Below, piece by piece: positions 1 to 8,482 of a stretch of DNA of 64,000 nt. The stretch's first letter is position 1. Each line of letters starts with the position of its first letter. Source of the stretch: Pontixanthobacter aquaemixtae (GTDB lineage: Bacteria; Pseudomonadota; Alphaproteobacteria; Sphingomonadales; Sphingomonadaceae); NCBI RefSeq assembly GCF_009827395.1, contig NZ_WTYX01000002.1, forward strand, positions 930,001-994,000, in the 5' to 3' direction. Both the position numbers and the translations under genes were made by a program. The notes under the pieces are model-generated. The model had not been told where the DNA came from, did no database searches, and was given only the letters and a program-made list of their open reading frames with translations.

Positions 1-1
1 C

Positions 2-1654
2 TCGACCAATATCAACCGCGAACGTATCTATGTGCAGCAGCCGCCGATTTCCGCCATCGGCTTTTCATCGCAGGCCTTCGCCCCGCATTTCCCGCATACG
101 GTGCGCCTGACCGAAACCAAGCAATGCTCCGATTGTCACTTGTCAGAGGCCGACGACAACAATGCGATCATGTCGCAGCTGCTGCTGCTCGGCACCAATT
201 ATGTGAACTTTGTCGGGATGAATGCGTGGACCGGGCTGGAAGGCGGGTTCGAGGCGGTGCGCGTGACCGAATGGGACGAACCGCAGGCGGTGCTCGGCTC
301 GTACCTGCACAAATATGCCTATCCCGATTATTACCGGCAATTTGTCGAGGAAAATAATCGCGAGCTGAAAGACTGGGTACGCGGGAAAGCTTTCGATGAG
401 GACCTTTCCGGCGAAACCAAAGCGTACGAGGAATTCGCCAATGTCCATGAAGGCACGGCGGACCGCGTCGGCTGCCTGCAAATGCGCGGCGAATATATGT
501 TCGTGGCAGAGGGCAAGGGCGGCTTCCGCGTCTATGACATCGCCTCGATCGGCAACAAGGGCGTGTCCGAACGGATCATCACCGCGCCTTTCAGCAGCTT
601 TGGCCACGATACGCATGTCGGCAGCAAGAACGCGACCTGCGTTGCCCTGCCCACCAACCAGCCGATCAACCCGCTGCGCAACACCCCGCAAATGCGCGAA
701 ATGAACGAGGAACAACCCTTCCTGCCGATCTACCAATATGCGGTGGTGACCGACGCGGTGGAGGGGCTGATCCTCGTCAATGTCAACACGATGGCCGATG
801 GCGAGCTGCGCAATAACAAGCTCAGCCGCGCGCTGACATGGAACGAGGGCGGAGTGCTGAATGGCGCGCGGCACGTGCACCTGGCGGGAGAGATTGCCTA
901 TATCACCGCGGATCGCGGGCTGGTGGTGGTCGATCTGGCTGATCCGATGAACCCGCAGATCGCCGCGGTGCGCGAGATGAAGGATGCGCGCGCCTCTGCA
1001 ATCCAGTTCCGCTATCTGTGGGTCACCGATGCCGAAGGCGTGAAGCTGTTCGATGTCACCAGCCTGCGCAATCCGGTGCTCCGGCCGGAGGGGACGGTGC
1101 GGCTTGCCAATGCGCAGCGGCTCTATCTCGCGCGGACCTATGCCTATGTCGCGGCGAAGCAGGAAGGGCTGGTGATCATCGGCATCACGCGTCCGCTCGC
1201 GCCGCAGATTTACCGCAAGGAAACGCTCGGCGGGACGATGAACGATGTCGAGGATGTGATCATCGGATCGACCAACGCCTCGCTCTTCGCCTATGTCGCG
1301 GACGGGGTGAACGGGATGAAAGTGCTGCAACTGACTTCGCCCGACAGCCAGCCCAATTTCTACGGCTTCAGCCCCGCACCGAAGCCCGAACTGGTCGCCT
1401 GGGCAAAAACCAAATCCGCGGCGATCTCGCTCAGCAAAGGCCTCGACCGCGACCGTGCAGTGGATGAAACCGGCGGACAAATGGCGGTGTTCGGGCGTTT
1501 AGGATCACGCCCCTTCAACCGCGAGGAAATGGAGCGCATGTTCCTGACCGGCGGCGGAGTGCCGTGGAAGGTTTCGGATGAGCCCGATATGTCGGCGTGG
1601 GTTGGTGGTGTCGGGCCGAGGATGCTGCGTAGCGAGCCGGCGATGGGTGAGTAG
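2..1654 (+). CDS. LVIVD-repeat protein with c-type heme motif (5' truncated)
   Basis: This is the C-terminal 550 or so residues of a larger protein; the frame is open to the window edge and the GTG at 32 is internal. A CSDCH heme c motif lies about 40 residues in. The rest is a run of short beta-propeller-like repeats (LVVVDLADP, LVIIGITRP, MKVLQL) of the LVIVD type, which are found in surface or periplasmic proteins. It probably works outside the inner membrane as a heme protein. It converges on the minus-strand redox operon, with one accessory gene between, so it may be its periplasmic or outer-membrane partner. That link is inference from position and heme content. More heme motifs probably lie upstream. 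Confidence 0.7.
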   Translation, partial: STNINRERIYVQQPPISAIGFSSQAFAPHFPHTVRLTETKQCSDCHLSEADDNNAIMSQLLLLGTNYVNFVGMNAWTGLEGGFEAVRVTEWDEPQAVLGSYLHKYAYPDYYRQFVEENNRELKDWVRGKAFDEDLSGETKAYEEFANVHEGTADRVGCLQMRGEYMFVAEGKGGFRVYDIASIGNKGVSERIITAPFSSFGHDTHVGSKNATCVALPTNQPINPLRNTPQMREMNEEQPFLPIYQYAVVTDAVEGLILVNVNTMADGELRNNKLSRALTWNEGGVLNGARHVHLAGEIAYITADRGLVVVDLADPMNPQIAAVREMKDARASAIQFRYLWVTDAEGVKLFDVTSLRNPVLRPEGTVRLANAQRLYLARTYAYVAAKQEGLVIIGITRPLAPQIYRKETLGGTMNDVEDVIIGSTNASLFAYVADGVNGMKVLQLTSPDSQPNFYGFSPAPKPELVAWAKTKSAAISLSKGLDRDRAVDETGGQMAVFGRLGSRPFNREEMERMFLTGGGVPWKVSDEPDMSAWVGGVGPRMLRSEPAMGE

Positions 1655-1658
1655 AAAG

Positions 1659-2297
1659 TTAGAAAGCTAGTCCTAGATTATCGGGAACAGAATCCTTCAC
1701 AGCCTCAAAGAATACATCGATGTGCGCATCGGTTAGTTTGAGGCTGTCATATCCCGGATCAAAGCCCATACCAATTTTGTCGGTATCGAACATATCAGGG
1801 CGAAGATCGAATAGCTCTCTTGCCGATTTGCCTTCGCTGTGTTTTGCACAGTTGGCAGCAAGGCGCAGTTCTTCGAGTTGTTTGTCTTTTACCTCCCATC
1901 CGAAATCCTTAAGCCAAGCGTAAGCAGCTTGTGGGTCATAACGCGTTTCCCCGTTTGGTTTTCGGGGCAATCTAGGTGCTAACCGCTGCTCGACATAATG
2001 ATGCAGCGAAATCACAAAGGCCAATTTGACTAGCGTCAATACGTTGAGGACATCGTGCATCTCGTCGCCAAGATGCTCACCGTGACTGTAGACTAAGTTG
2101 CCTTCTTCATCGCATTCGTCCCAAGATGCTTCGCCCCTATCGACGCGCTTCTGATATTCTTCGGCCCGACGATCTATTGAGCGCCGCTCTTCGTCAGTTG
2201 CAGCACGACTGGTTTGGTAGGCGCTCTTGAGAGTACGCAAGCCATAGTGCCAACGCCAAGCGAAACTAGCTCCCGGTTTGGAAGGTTTAATTGTCAT
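1659..2297 (-). CDS. hypothetical protein, accessory, AT-rich
   Basis: A 212-residue soluble protein, charged at the N-terminus and without a signal peptide or membrane span. I do not recognise the family. The middle (LHHYVEQRL, then LRLAANCAKHSEG) is helical and recalls HEPN-like or abortive-infection proteins with an N-x-x-KH signature, but the classical R-x4-6-H spacing is absent. Codon use is much more AT-rich than in its neighbours, and the leader is strikingly AT-rich with repeated TTAGTC motifs, suggesting recent acquisition and its own regulation. No clear Shine-Dalgarno precedes ATG 2297, so translation may be leaderless. It splits the heme protein from the redox operon. Confidence 0.6.
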   Translation of the reverse strand: MTIKPSKPGASFAWRWHYGLRTLKSAYQTSRAATDEERRSIDRRAEEYQKRVDRGEASWDECDEEGNLVYSHGEHLGDEMHDVLNVLTLVKLAFVISLHHYVEQRLAPRLPRKPNGETRYDPQAAYAWLKDFGWEVKDKQLEELRLAANCAKHSEGKSARELFDLRPDMFDTDKIGMGFDPGYDSLKLTDAHIDVFFEAVKDSVPDNLGLAF

Positions 2298-2300
2298 GCT

Positions 2301-2352
2301 ATTAGTCTAACAAATTAGTCGGACTAATAAAGTTATTGTTCTCACTAATAAG
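2301..2352 (-). promoter_or_regulatory. TTAGTC palindromic operator-like repeats
   Basis: TTAGTC occurs at 2302-2307 and 2315-2320, and its complement GACTAA at 2322-2327, giving a perfect 13-bp palindrome with a central G. A related ACTAATAAG follows at about 2344. The cluster sits 5-55 bases upstream of the accessory gene's ATG in a very AT-rich stretch. It looks like an operator overlapping the promoter; no regulator is identified here. Confidence 0.4.
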
Positions 2353-2368
2353 TTAGCAAGTAAAATTT

Positions 2369-3217
2369 CTACTCCCGCTCCGCAAACATCTCCTGGATCA
2401 TGCCCTGCAAATTCGCATCATATTTCGCCAGAATACGTGCATCGCTGACATTTTCGTAGTGCGAGAGTAGCTCGCCATCGGCCCAGCGGTGGAGAGCGTA
2501 GGTTGGCGGCTCGGTGGTGATGAGGTCGCGGTGGTCGGGTGTCTCGGGATCGATTGCGCGCAGGTCGAGAGCGACGAGCGGCGCGACCGACGGCGTGACG
2601 CTGAGCAGGACGCCCTGGAATGTGGTGGTGATCTGGCGGTGCAAATGGCCGCAATGGATGGCGCGGATCTGGTCATGGCCGCGGATCGCTTCGCCAAAGC
2701 GGCGCATCCATGGCTCGGCAGGGCCGGGGTCCATCCAGCCTATCCCCGAAACAACCGGCGGGTGATGCATGAATATCAGCGTGGGCGTATCGGGATGCGC
2801 GCCTAGCTCTGCACCAAGCCACGCCGCGCGCGTCTCGCAGAATGCCCCGCCATGCCGCCCCATTTCCAGCGTATCGAGGAACAGGATGCGCAGCCCCTCC
2901 TGCTCGACCGCATATTGGACAAAGCCATCATGCGTCGGCGTCTCGGGGAAGGCGTGGAGCAATCCCTCGCGCGTATCGTGATTGCCGACAATCGCGTGGA
3001 TCGGCATCTGGCAGGGTTCGAGCAGCGCGGCGGTTTTCTCGAAACTGTCTCTGTCGCCGTGGTCGGTCAGATCGCCGGTCAGCACCAGCATGTCGATCGG
3101 GTTGGGGCTGGCGAGCAGATGGTCAAGCGTGGCGCGGAAACGAATCCGGTTCAGCTCCTCCGGCTTGGCGTCCGGATCGAAGCCGATATGGATATCGGTC
3201 ATCTGCGCGATCAGCAT
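2369..3217 (-). CDS. class III metallophosphoesterase, CpdA-like cyclic nucleotide phosphodiesterase
   Basis: A 282-residue calcineurin-like phosphoesterase with the complete class III dimetal set: D8-x-H10, G-D49 (LTGDLTDHG), GNH80-D81, MHHPP, and a C-terminal GHLHR. The family hydrolyses 3',5'-cyclic nucleotides, typically cAMP. It is cytosolic, with no signal peptide. The start lies 36 bases after the stop of the decaheme cytochrome gene on the same strand, so it is likely the last gene of the redox operon. The first gene of that operon carries two cyclic-nucleotide-binding domains, which makes cAMP or a related nucleotide the likely substrate. Other phosphodiesters cannot be excluded from sequence. 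Confidence 0.8.
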   Translation of the reverse strand: MLIAQMTDIHIGFDPDAKPEELNRIRFRATLDHLLASPNPIDMLVLTGDLTDHGDRDSFEKTAALLEPCQMPIHAIVGNHDTREGLLHAFPETPTHDGFVQYAVEQEGLRILFLDTLEMGRHGGAFCETRAAWLGAELGAHPDTPTLIFMHHPPVVSGIGWMDPGPAEPWMRRFGEAIRGHDQIRAIHCGHLHRQITTTFQGVLLSVTPSVAPLVALDLRAIDPETPDHRDLITTEPPTYALHRWADGELLSHYENVSDARILAKYDANLQGMIQEMFAERE

Positions 3218-3253
3218 TGTGTGCGGCCCTTTGTTTTCTCCCGTGTCATCGCG

Positions 3254-5044
3254 CTAGCCCGGCCTCCGGCTGAGCATCGCTGACCTGTCCGGTTTGGGCG
3301 GTTTCTTGTCCCCCGGCAAGCCCATAGGCTTGGTCCCCGCCTGTTTGGTCGCGACCGACTTCGGATGGTAGGAATGGCACATCGCGCAGCTTGAAGGCAC
3401 CTCGGCCTCGGCCGCATCCTCGCCGAGGTGACAATCGCGGCAAATGGCGATTTCGGGCAGCAGCAGATCGCGCGATGTCTTGGAACCTTCCGCCGCATGG
3501 CAGGTGGTGCAATCCTCCTGCTGATGCTCCTTATGGTCGAACCAGCCATTGAGCAGATAGCTTTGCCGCAAATGGACTGGCATCAAATCGGCTTTGCCGT
3601 TTCGCGATGTGGGCGTGTGGCATTCCCCGCAAACGCCGTCTTTGCTGAGCGCGCGGCTGATGCCGATATAGGATCGCGCCGGTCTGCCAAAATTCTGGTA
3701 GTAAAGCCCGCCGCGCGCATATTCGCCGGGCCGCCGTCTGCCGGTCACGATAGGGCGGCGCGGGGCGCGGTCCATCGCGCGCAGATCGGCCTGCATCTGG
3801 TCAACATTGCCATGCCGCAATGTGCGGAAAGTTGAGCCAACGCGGTCATAGACGAGGCTGTGGCAGCTCTCGCAATCCTCTTCCATATTGACCGGCTGGA
3901 AACCGCTCTCATCGGCATTGGGCGTGTGGCAATCCGCGCAGACCAGCGCGCTGCCATAGCCTTTCTTGGCGCCGATATTGCCCGCCATTCGCGACACGCC
4001 GCTGCGCGGATCAAGATGCACTTGGTGGGGGAATTTGAGGCCGTGTTCTTCTTGTGGCTTGCGCGCGAGTGACATGCGCGCGGTGGCATCGCTGCCCAGA
4101 TTGGGGTGGAACACCGCCTGGAATTGCGGGTGCGCGGTGCCGAAATCGGCGGCATTGCCCAGCTTGGTATCGGTTAGCCGGCTATCCATACCGTCATGGC
4201 ATTCGGCGCAGAATTTCTGCGCGGCAGGCTCCATCCGGCCTTCGCCTTCATGTTCGGTATGGCAGGTTGTGCACGAACCGGGGCCTTCCTTGCCGAACAT
4301 ATCCGCCACCGCCCATTGCAACGCGTCGCCTTGCGACATCGGGCCGCGCCCGGTCAGCTGGCGGTCAATGTCGGCATGGTCGCCGATGGCTTCGTGGCAG
4401 GTCAGGCAGGTTTCATCGCGGACCGAGACGAAGGGTTGGGCATGGCAGGCCTCGCAATTGTCCTCCAGCCCGTGATGCGCGAGGCTGAGCGCGCCGGTGC
4501 TCCAGCTCGCATCCATCACCGTCTGGCCGGATCGATCATAATCGGGCGGAATCTTTTCCCGGTTGAGATGGGTGTAAATCGGCACCGCGAGGAAAGCGAT
4601 CACGATCAGGCCGAGCAGCGCCCAGGCCATGCCGCGCTTTCCGGGCAATGCCGATGCGAGGGCGAAACCGCCGGTTGCATCGGTGCCGGCGGCGCTTTGT
4701 TCCGCTTGCGTGATGGTGACCAGAACCGGTCCGTCCGCCTCGCGCGTGAAAGCCAGTCGGTAGCTGCCGAAAGCCAGCTCGGCGCCTTTGCCGGCATCGA
4801 AACCGGTCGAGGTGGTTTTGCGGCCATCATGTGTAAAGCCAAGCGTGCCCGCGGCTTCGACCGATACCGATCCGTCTTCGGACAGCGACAGCTTCGCATG
4901 ATGTTGCTCCACCGCCAGATCGGGCAGATGGATATTGCTTTCCGCAGCCCGCCCGATGGTGAGAGTGCTCTGCGCAAGCTCGCGGTCGCGGACAATCTCG
5001 CGACCGCTGGCGGTGAAATCGATGGTGCGGATCAGGAAGCTCAT
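3254..5044 (-). CDS. FHA-like domain / transmembrane / decaheme cytochrome c fusion
   Basis: A 596-residue protein of three parts. Residues about 1-115 resemble a forkhead-associated domain (IGR at 30-32, NIHLPD, then VEQHH at 45-49). The usual VSRxH serine and arginine are replaced, so phosphothreonine binding is uncertain. One hydrophobic span at about 139-158 follows. The remainder has ten CxxCH motifs from residue 197 to about 557, a decaheme c-type cytochrome of the cytochrome c3/NapC-like multiheme kind. With the N-terminus inside, the FHA-like part is cytosolic and the hemes periplasmic. It follows the cytochrome-b-like gene by 10 bases. The likely role is to receive electrons from the membrane b protein and pass them outward. 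Confidence 0.8.
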   Translation of the reverse strand: MSFLIRTIDFTASGREIVRDRELAQSTLTIGRAAESNIHLPDLAVEQHHAKLSLSEDGSVSVEAAGTLGFTHDGRKTTSTGFDAGKGAELAFGSYRLAFTREADGPVLVTITQAEQSAAGTDATGGFALASALPGKRGMAWALLGLIVIAFLAVPIYTHLNREKIPPDYDRSGQTVMDASWSTGALSLAHHGLEDNCEACHAQPFVSVRDETCLTCHEAIGDHADIDRQLTGRGPMSQGDALQWAVADMFGKEGPGSCTTCHTEHEGEGRMEPAAQKFCAECHDGMDSRLTDTKLGNAADFGTAHPQFQAVFHPNLGSDATARMSLARKPQEEHGLKFPHQVHLDPRSGVSRMAGNIGAKKGYGSALVCADCHTPNADESGFQPVNMEEDCESCHSLVYDRVGSTFRTLRHGNVDQMQADLRAMDRAPRRPIVTGRRRPGEYARGGLYYQNFGRPARSYIGISRALSKDGVCGECHTPTSRNGKADLMPVHLRQSYLLNGWFDHKEHQQEDCTTCHAAEGSKTSRDLLLPEIAICRDCHLGEDAAEAEVPSSCAMCHSYHPKSVATKQAGTKPMGLPGDKKPPKPDRSAMLSRRPG

Positions 5045-5054
5045 AACCCGCGCC

Positions 5055-5915
5055 TCACCAATAATAGAACACGCTGACGATATGCGCGGCGAGGGCCGCG
5101 ATCAGCGCAATCGTTGCGGGGATATGGATGAACAGCCATATTTCGAGCAGCGCCTTGTAGCGCATATGGCGGCGGATCTGGCTGAGCTGCGAATTGCGGC
5201 GGGCGAGCAAGGTGGAAACTTTCTCTTCCGCCTTGTTGAGCGATCCGGCGGGAAACGCCTTGATCGCGCGTTTGGTTTTGCAGCGCGGGTACTTGCCGGT
5301 CAGCCGCGCCAGCAGCCCCGCGCGGAACACGTCTTGTTCGAGCGCGGCGATCACCACATCGGCTTCCTTGCGGCCCAAAGGCTGCGCCGCCGCTGCGATC
5401 TGCCGGTCGATAGCCGCTAGCCCTTCCACCATCTGCGCGCGCGTCATCTCGCGCATATTGATGCTGAGCGAGCGCGGCAATGTGGCATAGACCACCACGC
5501 CGTAGATGCCCGTCACGATAACCAGCATCATCAGCGCCCAGGCCAGCGTGTGGACATTCCAGCCAAGCTGGAACCCGGTATGCATCGTGCCGATCACAAC
5601 CAGCGCGAGGCCGAGATAGACATGCGCGCTGGTCCACGCTTTCAGGCTCCATTTGCCCTCGGTGATGTTGCGTTTGCGGATGCCCAGCAGCGACAGCCAG
5701 ATGATCAGGATCACTCCGATCGTGCCCAGCGTATAGCCATACCATGTCCCGCCATTGTGGCGCGGTTCGACATCGACGAGGAAATAGGATGTGATCACGA
5801 TCAGGCACAGCGCGACCGAGATTTTCAGCCAGCGCATCCGCTTATGGCTGAGGAAGCTCTCATGGTCGGTATCGCGGCGCTTTTCCGCCTGTTCGAAATC
5901 GGCGCTGCTTGCCAT
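5055..5915 (-). CDS. cytochrome b-like integral membrane protein
   Basis: A 286-residue membrane protein with about five hydrophobic spans. Two pairs of histidines are spaced 14 residues apart within helices (SAH to TMH, and FIH to AAH), the spacing expected for a bis-heme b four-helix bundle. A charged cytosolic stretch separates the two halves. The start MASSADFEQ at 5915 was chosen because its ATG shares one base with the stop of the upstream flavoprotein gene (TAATG); the longer open frame extends into that gene. Its place between a cytosolic Fe-S flavoprotein and a periplasmic decaheme cytochrome suggests it carries electrons across the inner membrane. No named family is certain. Confidence 0.72.
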   Translation of the reverse strand: MASSADFEQAEKRRDTDHESFLSHKRMRWLKISVALCLIVITSYFLVDVEPRHNGGTWYGYTLGTIGVILIIWLSLLGIRKRNITEGKWSLKAWTSAHVYLGLALVVIGTMHTGFQLGWNVHTLAWALMMLVIVTGIYGVVVYATLPRSLSINMREMTRAQMVEGLAAIDRQIAAAAQPLGRKEADVVIAALEQDVFRAGLLARLTGKYPRCKTKRAIKAFPAGSLNKAEEKVSTLLARRNSQLSQIRRHMRYKALLEIWLFIHIPATIALIAALAAHIVSVFYYW

Positions 5916-8368
5916 TATTCGACATCCTCCACCAGCTTGGTGAAAGTCAGGAATTTCTCCGGCGCGACGCGGATGGCGGCGCCGGTGGGGCAGGCACGAA
6001 CGCAAGCCGGGCCGCCGTCAATCCCGGCGCACATATCGCATTTGATCGCCAGCTTGGCTTGCTCCGTGCCGCGTTTTTCGGCGGTCTTTTTGCGCCAGTC
6101 ATAGCTCGCTTCGCCCGGTCCGGGCCCTGCCCCGAATAGCAGCCATGACAGCAGCGAGGGCTTCTTGGGCGGGACCGAATCCATCCGGATCACATCATAG
6201 GGGCAGTTGCGCTGGCAATTGCCGCAGCCGATGCAAGTTTCGTCGATAAATACCTCTCCATCGGCCCCGCGCTGGATCGCATTGGGCGGGCAATCGGCCA
6301 TGCAATGCGGGTGTTCGCAGTGGCGGCACGATGTCGGGACATGGAGATGCGCGTAAGTGCGCCCCGCCTCGCGGTCGAGCCGGCTGAGCCCGTCATGGCT
6401 GTCGGCGCAGGCTTTCTCGCAATTGTCGCAGCCGACGCAGAGCGTTTCATCGATCAGCAGCACGTCGGTTGCCTCACCAATGCCGTTATCGACGAGGAAC
6501 TTGGCGGTTTCCGAATACATGTCGACCGCGCCGCTGAAGCTTTCCTTGCGCTCTTCGACAAAGGCGTTGACCTGCCGCCGCGCGGCCATGTCGCTGAGTG
6601 CGCGCTCGCGCAAAGCCGGCTTCTTTTCCATCAGCCGCAGAAATGCATCGCCGGGGAATTTGACCACCTCGCTTTTGATCGCGGCTTTGACCGTGGCGGT
6701 GCGCGCGCTGCCGTCGATCACCGCCATTTCCCCGAAATAGGATCCGGCGGGAAGGTAAGACAGGAAGATCGGTTTCTCGCCAAGGCTCTTCTCGACGATC
6801 ATCGATCCTTGCTGGATGACGAAGATATCTTTGTCCTCGCCGCCTTCCTCCACCACATTTTCGCCCGCGCGCACTTCGACCATTTCGGCCGCTTCAACCA
6901 GTTCGGATACGTCTTCCTTGGTCAGGCCCGAACCGAACATTTGCAGCAATTGCCGCTCGATCGTGATCCGGTTGACCGCGCGCCCCGCGCTGGGGACGGT
7001 GGCGATCAGTTTGAGCGCGGCGGTGCGCGACAGTTCGAGCGTAATGGTCGGTTCGCCTGCGCGAATGGTCGATCCGCGTCGCCGCCCCGAAATCAGGCCG
7101 ACTTCGCCGAATATAGAGCCTTGTTCGATGGGCACGGTGGCGGACCGGTCATCGGGATCGGTTTCGACCAGCACCGACCCCTCTGCAATGCAGAACATCG
7201 AGGAACCCGGATCGTTGCGGACGAAGATCACATCGCCGCTATCGAACGCCGCGACATCGCTATCGAGCAGCAATTCGCGCATTTGCAGCGGCGACAGCTC
7301 ACCCAGAATGACGATATTGGCGCGGAATATCTCCAGCCATTCATCGACGCTGCGATTGCCCGGCAGCGCGGCAAATTTCTCCGCCAGAATAGGCTCGTCG
7401 GCGGGCTTCAGATCGGCGTTCCCGTTCAGGAATTCGATCACGTCATAGCCCTGGTTCATGCAGTGCTTGATCAGCGGATATCCCGCCAGCGCACCGATCA
7501 CATGGATGCCGTTCTTGGTGGTTTCGAAGCTGGGGGTCAGCTTGGGAAAGGCGCTGCGTTCCTCGCTGGTAAATTCGATCCCGCAGTCTTCGACAAAGCC
7601 GCGCGGCGGCTGCGATCCGGTGCGCGCGATGATCCGGTCGCATTTGATCACTTCGGTCCCGTCGCGCGTTTCGAGCACCAATTCATTGGCGCGCACTTCG
7701 GCTGGATTGGTTTCACGGCGAACAGATATCCGGCCTTCGCGCTCGGCCTCTTCCAGCAAGGCGACATTGGCGGGTTTGGCGCGGGCAAATTCGGCGCGGC
7801 GGTTGAGGATAGAGACGGTGTTGTTCTGCTTGGGATCGGCGGCCAGGCCCAGCGCGTTCTCGATCCCCGCATCGCCCGAACCGACCACGGTGATATGTTC
7901 GTCAAAATACTCGCCCGGATCATCCAGCTGGTACTGGATCAGCGGCAGATCCGCTCCGGGGCAGCGCAGCCGGTTGGGATTGCCTTGTGTGCCGATGGCC
8001 ATCACCACCGCTTCGGCCTGAATGGTGTCGCCGCCTTTCAGCTCGATCGTGAAATGGCCCGTTTCGCCGGTGATGCCGGTGACTTCCGCATTGAGCCGCA
8101 CATTGACCTTGTGCTCACCAATCTGCGTATCCCAAGTGCCCAAAATATGTTCGCGTTTGCCCGCTTCAAAGTCGATGTCGCTGCGCAGCACCAGATTGCT
8201 GGGCGTCGCCATCACATGCTTGCCCTTTTGATATTTGAAAATCGTATCGGACAGATGATCGGTCTTTTCGATCAATATATGCGGCATGCCCAGCGCAGCC
8301 GCGCGCGCCGCAGCCGAAAGACCCGCAGGTCCCGAGCCGACAATTGCAACGCGATACTGATCCGGCAT
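5915..8368 (-). CDS. FAD oxidoreductase / two cNMP-binding domains / four [4Fe-4S] fusion protein
   Basis: An 817-residue cytosolic fusion. Residues 1-320 are a two-dinucleotide-fold pyridine-nucleotide flavoprotein (GSGPAG at 11-16, VVGSGDAG at 161-168), like YpdA/thioredoxin reductase but without the CxxC disulfide. Residues about 355-465 and 475-595 are cyclic-nucleotide-binding domains. Both keep the FGE phosphate-binding cassette with a following arginine (IFGEVGLISG, YFGEMAVIDGSART). Residues 644-800 hold 16 cysteines in four clusters (CVGCDNCEKAC, CRHCEHPHCMADC, CIGCGNCQRNC, CDMC plus CVRAC), as in DmsB/HybA electron-transfer subunits. A GGGGAGGG ribosome site precedes ATG 8368. It is the first gene of the redox operon and probably oxidises NAD(P)H and feeds the cytochrome b protein under nucleotide control. 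Confidence 0.85.
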   Translation of the reverse strand: MPDQYRVAIVGSGPAGLSAAARAAALGMPHILIEKTDHLSDTIFKYQKGKHVMATPSNLVLRSDIDFEAGKREHILGTWDTQIGEHKVNVRLNAEVTGITGETGHFTIELKGGDTIQAEAVVMAIGTQGNPNRLRCPGADLPLIQYQLDDPGEYFDEHITVVGSGDAGIENALGLAADPKQNNTVSILNRRAEFARAKPANVALLEEAEREGRISVRRETNPAEVRANELVLETRDGTEVIKCDRIIARTGSQPPRGFVEDCGIEFTSEERSAFPKLTPSFETTKNGIHVIGALAGYPLIKHCMNQGYDVIEFLNGNADLKPADEPILAEKFAALPGNRSVDEWLEIFRANIVILGELSPLQMRELLLDSDVAAFDSGDVIFVRNDPGSSMFCIAEGSVLVETDPDDRSATVPIEQGSIFGEVGLISGRRRGSTIRAGEPTITLELSRTAALKLIATVPSAGRAVNRITIERQLLQMFGSGLTKEDVSELVEAAEMVEVRAGENVVEEGGEDKDIFVIQQGSMIVEKSLGEKPIFLSYLPAGSYFGEMAVIDGSARTATVKAAIKSEVVKFPGDAFLRLMEKKPALRERALSDMAARRQVNAFVEERKESFSGAVDMYSETAKFLVDNGIGEATDVLLIDETLCVGCDNCEKACADSHDGLSRLDREAGRTYAHLHVPTSCRHCEHPHCMADCPPNAIQRGADGEVFIDETCIGCGNCQRNCPYDVIRMDSVPPKKPSLLSWLLFGAGPGPGEASYDWRKKTAEKRGTEQAKLAIKCDMCAGIDGGPACVRACPTGAAIRVAPEKFLTFTKLVEDVE

Positions 8369-8482
8369 TCACCCTCCCCGGTGGCTGCACGACCCCAAAT
8401 TCCCTGCGCGCGATCATAGGCAAATCACCGCAAACCGCCAGCGTCAATTGCCGCGAAATAGCTGCGCTGCTAGCGAGGGCGC

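Noticed and set aside
143-1480. A 445-residue minus-strand open frame
   Set aside because: It is antisense to the LVIVD/heme protein and lacks any domain.
1659-2297. HEPN RNase or toxin assignment for the accessory protein
   Set aside because: The R-x4-6-H motif spacing is not met and no antitoxin partner is beside it, so it stays hypothetical.
6305-8419. A 704-residue plus-strand open frame
   Set aside because: It lies opposite the flavoprotein fusion, has no recognisable motifs, and its composition follows the codon bias of the real minus-strand gene.
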